Program-made: the position numbers and the translations under genes | Notes under the pieces: model-generated | Databases searched by the model: none | What the model saw: only the letters and a program-made list of their open reading frames with translations | Told to the model about the DNA's origin: nothing | Shown here: in pieces, positions 17,524 to 26,542 of the stretch | How the letters are laid out: every line of letters starts with the position of its first letter | How positions within the stretch are numbered: the first letter of the stretch is position 1 | Assembly: GCF_000744225.1 (NCBI RefSeq) | Contig: NZ_JQLN01000005.1 | Span: 1,178,001 to 1,242,000, forward strand | Length of the DNA: 64,000 bases | Source of the DNA: Kitasatospora mediocidica KCTC 9733 | Lineage (GTDB): Bacteria; Actinomycetota; Actinomycetes; Streptomycetales; Streptomycetaceae | Direction: 5' to 3'

Positions 17524-17552
17524 TTGCCCCTAGTGCAATCGAGTACTACCGT
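17524..17552 (+). promoter_or_regulatory. Promoter of the GNAT gene (leaderless)
   Basis: TTGCCC (17524-17529), a 17-bp spacer and TACCGT (17547-17552) form a good promoter. The ATG is 6 bases after the -10, so the transcript should be leaderless. Confidence 0.6.
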
Positions 17553-17558
17553 TCGCTC

Positions 17559-18179
17559 ATGACCGCGAAGCACCCCGTGCCCGTCACCCTGACCGGCCAG
17601 CACGTCCGCCTGGAACCGCTCTCCCGCACTCACCTGCCCGACCTCTTCGAGGCCGGCGGCCGGGACGAGGAGGTCTGGCGCTGGCTCCCCGTCCCCGCCC
17701 CGCAGACCGAGCAGGAGCTCGGCGCGCTGCTGGACGGACTGCTCGCCGAGGTCGAGCGCGGCGAGAGCGTCGCCTTCGCCGTCATCAGGCTCGACACCGG
17801 CCGCGCCATCGGCTGGACCACCTACCTGGCGATCCACCCGCAGGACGAGTGGCTGGAGATCGGCTGGACCTGGTACGGCCGCTCGGCCTGGCGCAGCGCG
17901 GTCAACACCGAGTCGAAGCTGCTGCTCCTGCGCCACGCCTTCGACGAGTTGGGCATGGGCCGGGTGATGTGGAAGACCGACCACCGCAACGAGCGCTCGC
18001 AGGCCGCCATCCGCCGCCTCGGCGCCCAGTACGAGGGCACCCACCGCCGCGAACGGCGCCGCGCCGACGGCACCTGGCGCGACAGCGTCTACTTCTCGAT
18101 GCTCGCCGACGAGTGGCCGGCCGCCCGGCAGCACCTGAGCGCCCGGCTCGGGGAGCACCTCGCCCCGTCCGCCCGCTGA
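17559..18179 (+). CDS. GNAT-family N-acetyltransferase (RimJ/RimL type)
   Basis: A 206-residue acetyl-CoA-dependent acetyltransferase of the RimJ/RimL branch. It shows VTLTGQHVRLEPLSRTHLPDL at the N-terminus, then AIGWTTYLAIHPQDEWLEIGWTW, the acetyl-CoA-binding helix region (TESKLLLLRHAFDELG), and WKTDHRNERSQAAIRRLGAQYEG, the typical C-terminal GNAT block. The ATG at 17559 is preferred over 17493 because it follows a promoter directly and matches the family N-terminus. The acceptor may be a protein N-terminus or an amine-bearing drug; the sequence does not say. Confidence 0.87.
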   Translation: MTAKHPVPVTLTGQHVRLEPLSRTHLPDLFEAGGRDEEVWRWLPVPAPQTEQELGALLDGLLAEVERGESVAFAVIRLDTGRAIGWTTYLAIHPQDEWLEIGWTWYGRSAWRSAVNTESKLLLLRHAFDELGMGRVMWKTDHRNERSQAAIRRLGAQYEGTHRRERRRADGTWRDSVYFSMLADEWPAARQHLSARLGEHLAPSAR

Positions 18180-18197
18180 CCCCCGCCCGGCGCCGCT

Positions 18198-18223
18198 CCG
18201 GCCCGGGCGGGCGCCCGGGCCGG
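18198..18223. terminator. GC hairpin between convergent genes
   Basis: A 12-bp perfect stem (18198-18209 with 18212-18223), only 2 bases between arms in the plain reading, so the top pairs open into a small loop. It lies between the GNAT and LURP-one genes. Confidence 0.6.
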
Positions 18224-18231
18224 GACCGACG

Positions 18232-18720
18232 TCAGTCGTCCTCCGCCACCAGGTGCTCCACGCAGACCGCGATGGCCAGCAGCAGCGGGGTGTCGGCGCC
18301 GTCGGCGATCCGCACGCCGTAGTGGTCGCGGATCCGGAACCAGGAGCGGGAGACCTCGGCGATCTTGTGGCCGTCCGCCTCGACGGTGTACTCCTTGCCG
18401 ACCAGGTCGCCGTGGATCTCCAGCTCCCCGCCGCCGTGCAGCTCCGCGTAGTAGCTGTGCCGGATCGGCGAGAAGAGCTTGCGGCGGACGGTGGCGACCG
18501 TCCCGCCGTGCGCGTCCTCGACCCGCATCGCGTCCCGGACCGCGAGCGCCTTCTTCCTGATCACCGCCACCACCCGGCCGGTGTCGTCCTTCAGCTCGAA
18601 GGTCTCCCGGATCCGCAGCACCTTGCCGTCCACCAGGAACGCCTTGTGCCCGTGCTCGTCCTCGATCCAGTGGTCGTCGCCGATCCCGAAGACCCGCTCC
18701 CTGACCTTGTACTTGATCAC
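18232..18720 (-). CDS. LURP-one-related (Tubby C-like) protein
   Basis: A 162-residue soluble protein that looks like the LURP-one/Tubby-C beta-barrel family, made of repeated strand pairs such as HKAFLVDGKVLRIRETFELKD, GRVVAVIRKKAL, and GKEYTVEADGHKIAEVSR. The C-terminal hydrophobic helix (LLLAIAVCVEHLV) would fill the barrel. Bacterial members have no settled function; a phospholipid scramblase-like fold is noted for the family. GTG at 18720 has GGGAG 7 bases upstream. Confidence 0.82.
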   Translation of the reverse strand: MIKYKVRERVFGIGDDHWIEDEHGHKAFLVDGKVLRIRETFELKDDTGRVVAVIRKKALAVRDAMRVEDAHGGTVATVRRKLFSPIRHSYYAELHGGGELEIHGDLVGKEYTVEADGHKIAEVSRSWFRIRDHYGVRIADGADTPLLLAIAVCVEHLVAEDD

Positions 18721-18812
18721 GCACTCGCTCCCGTCGTGGATTCCGACCCCTCACGGGACATCCTGAGCCACGGCGGCGCGATCCGGGGGGAGCACCGCCA
18801 GAGCCGGGAAAC

Positions 18813-19976
18813 CTAGGGCGTGTCGGCCCGTCGGCTCCAGCTGCGCAGCATCAGGCGACGCCCGGGCCCCTCGACGAAGGTGTGCAGCACCCAGGCGATG
18901 CCCAGCGCGACCGCGAAGGCGGCCGCCGTCACGGCCAGGCCCGTCGGCCAGTGCAGCTTCGGGTGGGAGCGGAACGCGTACTCGCCGGTCCGCATCACCA
19001 GGAGATGGATCATGTAGAAGGCGAAGGACATCTCGCCCAGCTTGACCATGAGCCGCCCGCGCCAGGGCGACGGCTCCCCCTTGAGGTCGGCCGTCGCCGC
19101 CGCCGCTATGAGCGCGGCGAACCCGGTCACCGTGCACGAGACGAACTGGTAGCCGTAGGCGACCTGGCTGGTCAGGAAGTAGCCGGCCGCCGCGAGCAGC
19201 AGCGAGACCGCCAGGCCGGGACCGCGCCAGCGCCCGGCGCGGACCACCTCGGCCAGCGCCACGCCGAGGACGAACTCCGGCAGCCGCAGCAGCGGGAAGT
19301 AGTAGATCGCCCAGGTGAAGTCGGCGGACGGCGAGAGGTGGTGGACCAGCGTCGGCATCAGCAGGACCGTCGCCGTGCAGGCCGCGACGACCAGCAGGTT
19401 CCCGCGCCAGTCCACCCGCCGCAGGCACCAGAGCAGCACCGGGAACAGGAGGTAGAAGAACGCCTCACAGGCCAGCGACCAGCTGACCGGGTTCACGCTC
19501 TGGAAGAAGCCGAAGTCCGGCACCCAGGACTGGACCATCAGCAGGTTCGCCGCCAGCTGCGTGTGCAGCGGCTTCGTCAGCGGCGCGAAGGTGAAGGCCA
19601 TCGCCAGGGCGAGCAGCGCGGTCACCACGTGCAGCGGATAGACCCGGGCCAGCCTGCGGCGCCAGAACCGCACGATCCCGGTGCGTCCCGGCGAGGACCA
19701 GGCCAGCACGAACCCGGACAGCATGAAGAAGAACGAGACCCCGGTGTCGCCCGCCGAGAAGGCCCAGTTGACCAGGCTGCCGGCACGGCCGCCGAAGTAC
19801 TGCACCAGGTTCACGTGGAACAGGAAGACCAGGAGCGCCGCAGTCCAGCGCATCCCCGTCAGCGACGGGAGCGCCGTCGGCCGGCCTATCGGCCTCGCCA
19901 CCGCACCGGGCGCTGCTGAACTCGGGCGGGGTGATCCCACGCCAGGAAGTACTGTCGTCTGGCCCGAACATGACAT
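18813..19976 (-). CDS. Membrane acyltransferase, family 3 (OafA/YrhL type)
   Basis: A 387-residue integral membrane O-acyltransferase with about ten hydrophobic segments. It begins LPSLTGMRWTAALLVFLFHV (about residues 36-55), the conserved start of acyltransferase-3 proteins including the catalytic His. FFMLSGFVLAW, WSLACEAFFYLLFP and SFAFYMIHLLVM are further family motifs. Such enzymes add acetyl or other acyl groups to surface sugars or secondary metabolites. The target here is unknown. The ATG at 19976 follows TAGCGT by 6 bases, so the mRNA is probably leaderless. Confidence 0.9.
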   Translation of the reverse strand: MSCSGQTTVLPGVGSPRPSSAAPGAVARPIGRPTALPSLTGMRWTAALLVFLFHVNLVQYFGGRAGSLVNWAFSAGDTGVSFFFMLSGFVLAWSSPGRTGIVRFWRRRLARVYPLHVVTALLALAMAFTFAPLTKPLHTQLAANLLMVQSWVPDFGFFQSVNPVSWSLACEAFFYLLFPVLLWCLRRVDWRGNLLVVAACTATVLLMPTLVHHLSPSADFTWAIYYFPLLRLPEFVLGVALAEVVRAGRWRGPGLAVSLLLAAAGYFLTSQVAYGYQFVSCTVTGFAALIAAAATADLKGEPSPWRGRLMVKLGEMSFAFYMIHLLVMRTGEYAFRSHPKLHWPTGLAVTAAAFAVALGIAWVLHTFVEGPGRRLMLRSWSRRADTP

Positions 19977-19982
19977 CGGCGC

Positions 19983-19988
19983 ACGCTA
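19983..19988 (-). promoter_or_regulatory. -10 box (TAGCGT) of the leaderless acyltransferase gene
   Basis: On the minus strand TAGCGT is followed by 6 bases and the ATG at 19976. Confidence 0.5.
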
Positions 19989-20104
19989 GCACGTTCGCCC
20001 AAGATCGTTGCCCCTGCGGGCACTTGTTGATCTTGCCTCTTGCCACCGCCACTGCGGACCCTACCCGCTCGAGCCGGCACGAACCCGTGCGGTTTGATGG
20101 GGTT

Positions 20105-21931
20105 ATGGCTTCTCGTGCACGCGTACGCGCCCCTGAACTGGTCGGCGCCGGTGGTTGGCTCAACACCGGCGGCAAGGACCTCACGCTGGCGGACTTCCGG
20201 GGGAAGATCGTCATCGCCGACTTCTGGACCTTCTGCTGTATCAACTGCCTCCATGTCCTCGACGAGCTGCGCGAGCTGGAGGAGAAGCACCGCGACACGC
20301 TGGTGATCGTCGGGGTGCACTCACCGAAGTTCGTCCATGAGGCGGACCACCAGGCGGTGGTGGACGCGGTGGCCCGGTACGACGTGGCGCACCCCGTGCT
20401 GGACGACCCCGAGCTGGTGACCTGGAAGCAGTACGCGGTGCGGGCGTGGCCGACGCTGGTGGTGATCGACCCCGAGGGGTACGTGGTCGCCCAGCACGCC
20501 GGTGAGGGGCACGCGCACGCGATCGAGCGGCTGGTGGAGGAGCTGGAGGCCGAGCACGCGGCCAAGGGGACGCTGCGGCGCGGGGACGGCCCGTACGTGG
20601 CGCCCGAGCCGCAGGCCGGGGAGCTGAAGTTCCCGGGCAAGGCGGTCCGGCTGCCCGGCGGCGGCTTCCTGGTCGCCGACTCCGGCCATCACTCGCTGGT
20701 CGAGCTGGCCGAGGACGGCGAGAGCGTGCTGCGGCGGATCGGCGAGGGGGTGCGCGGGCTGGCGGACGGCCCGGCCGACCGCGCGCGGTTCAGCGAGCCG
20801 CAGGGGCTGGCGCTGGTCCCGGCCGATCTGGGGCTGGACTACGACGTGGTGGTGGCCGACACCGTGAACCACGCGCTGCGCGGCGTGCGGCTCTCGGACG
20901 GCTCGGTCACCACGCTCGCCGGGACCGGCCGGCAGTGGTGGCAGGGGTCGGCGACCGAGGGCCCGGCCCGCGAGGTGGACCTCTCCTCGCCGTGGGACGT
21001 CGCCTGGTTCGACGGCCGGGTGTGGATCGCGATGGCCGGCGTGCACCAGCTCTGGGCGTACGACCCGGTGGTCGGCACGGTCGGCGTCGCCGCCGGGACG
21101 ACCAACGAGGGCCTGGTGGACGGTCCCCTCGCCGAGGCCTGGTTCGCCCAGCCGTCCGGTCTCGCCGTCTCGGCGGACGGCGGGACGCTCTGGGTGGCGG
21201 ACTCGGAGACCTCGGCGCTGCGCGCTGTTTCACGTGAAACCGGTCTGGTCTCCTCGCCGGTGGGCAGTGGGCTCTTCGACTTCGGGCACCGCGACGGCGC
21301 GGCCGACCAGGCGCTGCTCCAGCACCCGCTGGGCGTCACCGTGCTGCCGGACGGCTCGGTGGCGATCGCGGACACCTACAACCACGCGCTGCGCCGCTTC
21401 GACCCGGCCAGTGGCGAGGTCAGCACGCTGGCCACCGACCTGCGCGAGCCCTCGGGGGCGGTGTTGGTGGACGGCGACATCGTGGTGGTGGAGTCGGCCC
21501 GGCACCGGCTGACCCGGCTGCGGCTGCCCGAGGAGGCGGTGCGCGTCGAGTCGGTCGCCCACCGCACCCAGCGTGCGGCGACCGAGGTCGCCCCCGGCGC
21601 GCTCCGGCTGGACGTGGTCTTCTCCGCCCCCAGCGGCCAGAAGCTGGACGAACGCTACGGCCCGTCGACCCGGTTGCTGGTCAGCTCGACCCCGCCGGAG
21701 CTGCTCGTCTCGGGCGCCGGCGCGGACAGTGCTCTCGTTCGTGAGCTGGTGCTCTCGGACGAGGTGGCGGAGGGCGTGCTGCACGTCTCGGCGATGGCCG
21801 CGTCCTGCGACGACGACCCCGAGATCGAGTACCCGGCCTGCCATGTGCACCAGCAGGACTGGGGTGTGCCGGTGAAGCTGGTCGCCGGCGGGGCGACCCG
21901 GCTGCCGCTGGTGCTGGCCGGGATGGAGTGA
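20105..21931 (+). CDS. Thioredoxin-like / NHL-repeat protein (NHLRC2-like)
   Basis: A 608-residue two-domain protein. Residues 1-150 are a thioredoxin-like (AhpC/TSA-type) fold with the redox motif CINC in WTFCCINCLHV. The rest is an NHL-type beta-propeller with repeats such as GGFLVADSGHHSLVEL, DVVVADTVNHALRGV and GSVAIADTYNHALRRF. This layout is that of human NHLRC2 and its bacterial relatives, which lack a clear biochemical role. There is no signal peptide, so it is cytosolic. ATG at 20105 is the natural domain start; no classic ribosome binding site is seen. Confidence 0.9.
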   Translation: MASRARVRAPELVGAGGWLNTGGKDLTLADFRGKIVIADFWTFCCINCLHVLDELRELEEKHRDTLVIVGVHSPKFVHEADHQAVVDAVARYDVAHPVLDDPELVTWKQYAVRAWPTLVVIDPEGYVVAQHAGEGHAHAIERLVEELEAEHAAKGTLRRGDGPYVAPEPQAGELKFPGKAVRLPGGGFLVADSGHHSLVELAEDGESVLRRIGEGVRGLADGPADRARFSEPQGLALVPADLGLDYDVVVADTVNHALRGVRLSDGSVTTLAGTGRQWWQGSATEGPAREVDLSSPWDVAWFDGRVWIAMAGVHQLWAYDPVVGTVGVAAGTTNEGLVDGPLAEAWFAQPSGLAVSADGGTLWVADSETSALRAVSRETGLVSSPVGSGLFDFGHRDGAADQALLQHPLGVTVLPDGSVAIADTYNHALRRFDPASGEVSTLATDLREPSGAVLVDGDIVVVESARHRLTRLRLPEEAVRVESVAHRTQRAATEVAPGALRLDVVFSAPSGQKLDERYGPSTRLLVSSTPPELLVSGAGADSALVRELVLSDEVAEGVLHVSAMAASCDDDPEIEYPACHVHQQDWGVPVKLVAGGATRLPLVLAGME

Positions 21932-21935
21932 CGCG

Positions 21936-21973
21936 CCAGGGGGCCGGGACCGCGAGCGGTCCCGGCCCCCTGG
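21936..21973. terminator. Bidirectional terminator
   Basis: A perfect 16-bp GC stem (21936-21951 with 21958-21973), 6-base loop, between two converging genes. Confidence 0.87.
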
Positions 21974-21988
21974 GCACGGCCTGGCGGG

Positions 21989-23293
21989 TCAGCCCTCCAG
22001 GAACGCCTTGATCGCGCTGGCCAGCAGGTAGGGGTCGTCCGCGCCGCAGAGCTCGCGGGCCGAGTGCATGGAGAGCGCCGCGATGCCGCAGTCCACCGTG
22101 GTGATGCCGAGGCGGGCGGCGGTGATCGGGCCGATCGTCGTGCCGCAGGGCATCGCGTTGTTGGAGACGAAGGTCTGCCACGGCACACCGGCCCGCTCGC
22201 AGGCGGCAGCGAAGACGGCCCTCCCGACGCCGTCCGTCGCGTAGCGGTTGTTGACGTTGACCTTGAGCATCGGGCCGCCGTTGGGCATCGGCTGGTGGCC
22301 GGGCTCGTGCCGCTCGCTGTAGTTCGGGTGCACGGCGTGGCCCATGTCGCAGGAGAGGCAGATCGTGCCGGCCAGCGCCCGGGCGCGGTCCTCCGCCGTA
22401 CCGCCGCGTGCGAAGACGCTGCGGTCCAGCACGTTGCCCAGCAGCGGGCCCTGCGCGCCGGTGTCCGACTCGCTGCCCGTCTCCTCGTGGTCGAAGGCCG
22501 CGAGCACCGGGATGTACGGCAGGTTGGCGCCGTCCGTGGTGACCGCGGCGGCGAGCGCGGCGGTGGCCGCGTGCACCGAGAGCAGGTTGTCCAGCCGGGG
22601 GGCGGCCAACAGGTCGTGGTCCTTGCCGAGATAGGACGGCGGCTGGACGTCATGGGTCATCAGATCCCAGCCCACCACCGCGGAAGCGTCCACTCCGGCG
22701 CGCTCCGCGACGTAGGAGATGAGCGCGCCCTCGTCCACCTGGCCGAGACCCCAGATCGGCGTGAGGTGGCGCTGCTTGTCCAGCTTCAGTCCGTCGTTGA
22801 CCTGACGGTCGAGGTGGATCGCCAGCTGCGGAACCCTCAGCAGCGCCTCGTCCAACTGCACCAGCCGCGTCGACCCGTCCCGCAGCACCAGCCGGCCGGA
22901 CAGTCCCAGGTCCCGGTCGAGCCAACTGTTCAGCGGCACACCGCCGTAGATCTCCACCGCCACCTGGCGCCAGCCGGCCGAGCCGGTGTCGGGCATCGGC
23001 TTGACCCGGAGGTTGGGCGAGTCGGTGTGCGTGCCGACCACGCGGAACGGCGTCTCCGGCCGGGCCCCTTCCGGCACGTACCAGGCGATCAGCGCACCAC
23101 CTCGGATGACGTACCGCCCACCGGCCGTGCCCTCCCACGCGTCGGTCTCCGCGACCTGGCGGAAACCCGCCTTCTCGAGCCGCTCGGCCGCACCGGCCAC
23201 CGCGTGGTACGGGGACGGGGCGGCCGCCAGATAGGCGATCAGATCGTCGGTGTGGGTCCGGTCGAAGTAGACCGGTCGGTCGGCGGTCGACAT
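21989..23293 (-). CDS. M18-family aspartyl aminopeptidase
   Basis: A 434-residue dinuclear-zinc aminopeptidase that removes N-terminal acidic residues from peptides. The metal-binding motifs are visible: GTHTDSPNLRVK (His and Asp), FDHEETGSES (Glu pair), LSCDMGHAVHPNY, and a late His in LSMHSARELCG. Full length for the family and cytosolic. ATG at 23293 has CAGGAG 4 bases upstream. It is convergent with the thioredoxin-NHL gene. Confidence 0.93.
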   Translation of the reverse strand: MSTADRPVYFDRTHTDDLIAYLAAAPSPYHAVAGAAERLEKAGFRQVAETDAWEGTAGGRYVIRGGALIAWYVPEGARPETPFRVVGTHTDSPNLRVKPMPDTGSAGWRQVAVEIYGGVPLNSWLDRDLGLSGRLVLRDGSTRLVQLDEALLRVPQLAIHLDRQVNDGLKLDKQRHLTPIWGLGQVDEGALISYVAERAGVDASAVVGWDLMTHDVQPPSYLGKDHDLLAAPRLDNLLSVHAATAALAAAVTTDGANLPYIPVLAAFDHEETGSESDTGAQGPLLGNVLDRSVFARGGTAEDRARALAGTICLSCDMGHAVHPNYSERHEPGHQPMPNGGPMLKVNVNNRYATDGVGRAVFAAACERAGVPWQTFVSNNAMPCGTTIGPITAARLGITTVDCGIAALSMHSARELCGADDPYLLASAIKAFLEG

Positions 23294-23601
23294 GCTGCTC
23301 CTGAGTCGAGGGATAGCGGAGAGCCGGTGGGGGAGGGGCTTCCCATCCCTGAGCATATGCCCGTACACCGACAGGACAGTCAAACGTCCGCACGGTCCAT
23401 CACACTCCGAACACCGACTGGGACCGCCCGTCGCGATCAGGTCGGAATCGAGCCGGAATCCCGTTGGAACCCGGCGGGATTCGGGTGTCCGTCGGACCGC
23501 CGCCGCACCCGCCAGGTACCCGGCGGGCGACCGGCAGACACCAACGAGCACCAACGAACACCGACGAACACCCGACGCGGGCGTGACGCGGACGCGAAAA
23601 G

Positions 23602-23642
23602 CCCGGAGGGGGCCGAGCGCTGTGCGCAGGGCCCCCTCCGGG
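23602..23642 (-). terminator. Terminator of the large acyl-CoA dehydrogenase gene
   Basis: CCCGGAGGGGGCC (23602-23614) pairs with GGGCCCCCTCCGGG (23629-23642), with a 14-base loop. On the minus strand it is followed by CTTTTCG. Confidence 0.85.
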
Positions 23643-23682
23643 TTGAGGGTGGGTCAGGCGGTCCGGCAGACCTGGCGGCAGA

Positions 23683-25512
23683 CTAGAACGCCTCTTCGGC
23701 CAGGTCCATGATCTCGTTGTCGACACCCTCGGCGATCAGGCGCTGCGGGGCGACCGTCGGCAGGATGTTGCGGGCGAAGAAGCGAGCCGCGGCGATCTTG
23801 CCCTGGTAGAAGGCGACGTCCTTGGCGGCGGCGCCGGCCTCCAGCTTGGCCTGCGCGACCACGGCCTGACGCAGCAGCAGCCAGCCGATCACCACGTCGC
23901 CCGAGACCATCAGCAGGCGGGTGGTGTTGAGGCCCACCTTGTACATGTTCTTCACGTCCTGCTCGACCGAGGACAGGTCGGCCAGGAGCTTGCCGACGAT
24001 GGCCTCCAGGTCGCCGGCCGCCTTCGCGAGCAGCTCGCGCTCGGCCGCCAGGGCGTCGCCGCCCTCACCGGCGGCGATGAACTTCTGGATCAGCTCGGAG
24101 ACCGCGGTCAGCGCCTGGCCGCCGTCCTTGACGATCTTGCGGAAGAAGAAGTCCAGGCCCTGGATCGCGGTGGTGCCCTCGTAGAGGGTGTCGATCTTGG
24201 CGTCCCGGATGTACTGCTCGATCGGGTACTCCTGCAGGAAGCCGGAGCCGCCGAAGGTCTGCAGGGACTGGGCGAGCTGCTCGTAGGACTTCTCCGAGCC
24301 GTAGCCCTTGACGATCGGCAGCAGCAGGTCGTTCAGGCGCTCGGCGGCCTCGTCCGTCTCGCCGCGCAGGCGGGCGGCCACCAGGTCGTCCTGGACCGAG
24401 GCGGTGTAGAGCACCAGGGCGCGCATGCCCTCGGCGTACGCCTTCTGGGTCATCAGCGAGCGGCGGACGTCCGGGTGGTTGGTGATGGTGACCCGGGGAG
24501 CGGCCTTGTCCAGGAAGTTGGAGATGTCGGCGCCCTGCACGCGCTCCTTGGCGTACTCCAGCGCGTTCAGGTAGCCGGTGGAGAGGGTGGCGATGGCCTT
24601 CGTGCCGACCATCATCCGGGCGAACTCGATGATCTTGAACATCTGGCGGATGCCGTCGACGGTCTCACCGACCAGCCAGCCCTTGGCCGGGTGCTTGGCG
24701 CCGAAGGTCACCTCGCAGGTGTTCGAGGCCTTCAGACCCATCTTGTGCTCGACGTTGGTGGCGTAGGCGCCGTTGCGCTCGCCCAGCTCGCCGGTCTCCC
24801 AGTCGAAGTCGAACTTCGGGACGATGTACAGGCCCAGGCCCTTGGTGCCCGGCTTGCCGCCCTCGGGGCGGGCCAGCACCAGGTGGATGATGTTCTCGGA
24901 CATGTCGTGCTCACCCGAGGTGATGAAGCGCTTCACGCCCTCGATGTGCCACGAGCCGTCGTCCTGCTTGATCGCCTTGGTGCGGCCGGCGCCGACGTCG
25001 GAGCCCGCGTCGGGCTCGGTCAGCACCATGGTGGCGCCCCACTGGCGGTCGACCATGAGCTTGGCGACCTTGGCCTGCTCCTCGGTGCCCTCGTCGTAGA
25101 CGACGCCGGCGAAGGCCGGACCGGAGGAGTACATCCAGATGGCCGGGTTCGAGCCGAGGATCTGCTCGGCGTAGGCCCAGATCAGCGAGGACGGCGTGAC
25201 CTGGCCGCCGATCGCCTCCGGAATGCCCAGACGCCACCACTCGGCGTCCATGTAGGCCTGGTAGCTCTTCTTGAACGCGTCCGGGATCGGAGCGGTGTTC
25301 GTCTCCGGGTCGAAGACCGGCGGGGTACGGTCGGTCTCGGCGAAGGAGGCGGCCAGCTCGTTCTCGGCCAGGCGCGAGATCTCGCTGAGGATGTTCTTCG
25401 CGGTCTCGACGTCCATGTCGGCGAACGGACCGGTGCCGTACACCTGGTCGCGACCGAACACCTCGAAGAGGTTGAACTCCACGTCCCGCAGGTTGGACTT
25501 GTAGTGACCCAT
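23683..25512 (-). CDS. Large acyl-CoA dehydrogenase (FadE5 / DmdC type)
   Basis: A 609-residue FAD enzyme with the extra C-terminal helical region (after about residue 440) typical of FadE5/DmdC-like dehydrogenases. The FAD/substrate loop is MVLTEPDAGSDVG, the catalytic base region is DTLYEGTTAIQGLDF, and QTFGGSGFLQEYPIEQYIRDAKI is conserved. It introduces the alpha-beta double bond in fatty acyl-CoA during beta-oxidation. ATG at 25512 has GGAGAAA about 7 bases upstream. It is transcribed alone. Confidence 0.93.
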   Translation of the reverse strand: MGHYKSNLRDVEFNLFEVFGRDQVYGTGPFADMDVETAKNILSEISRLAENELAASFAETDRTPPVFDPETNTAPIPDAFKKSYQAYMDAEWWRLGIPEAIGGQVTPSSLIWAYAEQILGSNPAIWMYSSGPAFAGVVYDEGTEEQAKVAKLMVDRQWGATMVLTEPDAGSDVGAGRTKAIKQDDGSWHIEGVKRFITSGEHDMSENIIHLVLARPEGGKPGTKGLGLYIVPKFDFDWETGELGERNGAYATNVEHKMGLKASNTCEVTFGAKHPAKGWLVGETVDGIRQMFKIIEFARMMVGTKAIATLSTGYLNALEYAKERVQGADISNFLDKAAPRVTITNHPDVRRSLMTQKAYAEGMRALVLYTASVQDDLVAARLRGETDEAAERLNDLLLPIVKGYGSEKSYEQLAQSLQTFGGSGFLQEYPIEQYIRDAKIDTLYEGTTAIQGLDFFFRKIVKDGGQALTAVSELIQKFIAAGEGGDALAAERELLAKAAGDLEAIVGKLLADLSSVEQDVKNMYKVGLNTTRLLMVSGDVVIGWLLLRQAVVAQAKLEAGAAAKDVAFYQGKIAAARFFARNILPTVAPQRLIAEGVDNEIMDLAEEAF

Positions 25513-25731
25513 GGCCGTTTCTCCGGTTCGTCGCTTCGGTTCGTCGCTTCCAGGTGCGTCGTTCCATACATCCGGACGCCCCTACCCGCCAGTAGACATC
25601 ATGATGCTACCGGTTAGTAACTTCTTCAACCCCTTCGGCGTTAATCCGACGTGAACGTAGTCACGTCCCGACAGTCCCATCCCACCGCTCCTTGTCCGGA
25701 TCGGCCGCCCCACGAGGTGGGCCGGGCCCGC

Positions 25732-25737
25732 TAGCCT
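25732..25737 (+). promoter_or_regulatory. -10 box (TAGCCT) of the leaderless SseB-like gene
   Basis: TAGCCT is followed by 6 bases and the GTG at 25744. Confidence 0.5.
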
Positions 25738-25743
25738 GTCCGT

Positions 25744-26298
25744 GTGTACGGCTACGAGCAGAGCGCACCCGGCGCGAACGGCGGCTACCCCGGCGACCCC
25801 TACCAGCAGGCGGGGCAGCAGGGCATGAACGGCATGTACGGACAGCCGGGCTACGACGGACAGGCCGGCGGTGTCGGCGGGGTCGGAGGATACGGCGAGC
25901 AACCGCCGACCGCCGGTCAGTCGCTGTACCCCGAGCCGTCGCCACCATCGCTGGCGGACGCCGTGCGCGCCTTCACCACCGGGTCGATGCCGGTGGAGGA
26001 CTTCCAGGCCATCTTCATCACGTCGAAGGTGCACTGCCCGCGCGGCGAGCGACCCGGCTTCCTGGCGCTGCACAACACGCCGACGCCGGTGATCCCGATG
26101 TTCAGCTCGCTCAAGGAGCTGCGGCGCTACGCGGGCAAGGAGTCCAAGCACTTCTCGGTCTCCGGCGCCGAGGTCCTGGACCTGTTGCCGACCGGGTACG
26201 GGTTCGCGCTGGACATGGAGGGCGAGCACCGGATGGTGTTCGACGCCAAGGCCGTCGAGCAGATGGTCGACTTCACGATGCGGCGGATGTACGGCTGA
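25744..26298 (+). CDS. SseB-domain protein with Gly/Tyr/Gln-rich N-terminus
   Basis: A 184-residue protein. Residues 1-70 are low-complexity, rich in Gly, Tyr, Gln and Pro, and probably disordered. Residues 75-184 form an SseB N-terminal-like domain (SLADAVRAFTTGSMPVEDFQ, ERPGFLALHNTPTPVIPMFSS, DLLPTGYGFALDMEG). SseB-type domains occur in type III secretion proteins but are common in actinobacteria, where their role is unknown. GTG at 25744 directly follows a -10 box. A run of GGCTGAC repeats begins at its stop codon. Confidence 0.85.
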   Translation: MYGYEQSAPGANGGYPGDPYQQAGQQGMNGMYGQPGYDGQAGGVGGVGGYGEQPPTAGQSLYPEPSPPSLADAVRAFTTGSMPVEDFQAIFITSKVHCPRGERPGFLALHNTPTPVIPMFSSLKELRRYAGKESKHFSVSGAEVLDLLPTGYGFALDMEGEHRMVFDAKAVEQMVDFTMRRMYG

Positions 26299-26323
26299 CG
26301 GCTGACGGCTGACGGCTGACGGC
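26292..26323. repeat. 7-bp tandem repeat (GGCTGAC) at the SseB-like stop codon
   Basis: About four copies of GGCTGAC. Each copy brings a TGA, so slippage here would leave the end of the protein unchanged. Confidence 0.75.
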
Positions 26324-26353
26324 GTCCAGGACCCTGGGGGCTCGGGGCCGCCG

Positions 26354-26407
26354 GAGCGGCGATCTGAATCGAGAGCAGTGCTCTTGATTGGGATCGCCGC
26401 TCTTTTT
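26354..26407 (+). terminator. Strong intrinsic terminator after the SseB-like gene
   Basis: Outer stem GAGCGGCGATC (26354-26364) with GATCGCCGCTC (26392-26402); inner stem around AGAGCAGTGCTCT; then five T at 26403-26407. This is one of the few hairpins in the window with a full T tract. Confidence 0.9.
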
Positions 26408-26445
26408 GCTGCCTTCGTGCGGGGTGGGGTGGTAGGGCGGAACAG

Positions 26446-26486
26446 GCGAGAGCAGTGCTCTTGCCTAAGAGCACTGCTCTCGCTTT
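26446..26486. terminator. Second strong hairpin before pirin
   Basis: A perfect 17-bp stem (26446-26462 with 26467-26483) with a GCCT loop, followed by TTT. It contains the same GAGAGCAGTGCTCTTG core as the previous terminator. Confidence 0.75.
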
Positions 26487-26528
26487 AGAGCGTCGATCTC
26501 ACTTGAGAGCGCCGCTCCTCCACGCATG

Positions 26529-26542
26529 GTTGAACTTTCAAC
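26529..26542. promoter_or_regulatory. Palindrome GTTGAA-CT-TTCAAC at the pirin promoter
   Basis: A perfect 14-bp dyad adjoining the -35 element, with a further TTGAAC half-site at 26560-26565 next to the -10. This is typical of a MarR- or TetR-type repressor operator; the cognate protein is unknown. Confidence 0.5.
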
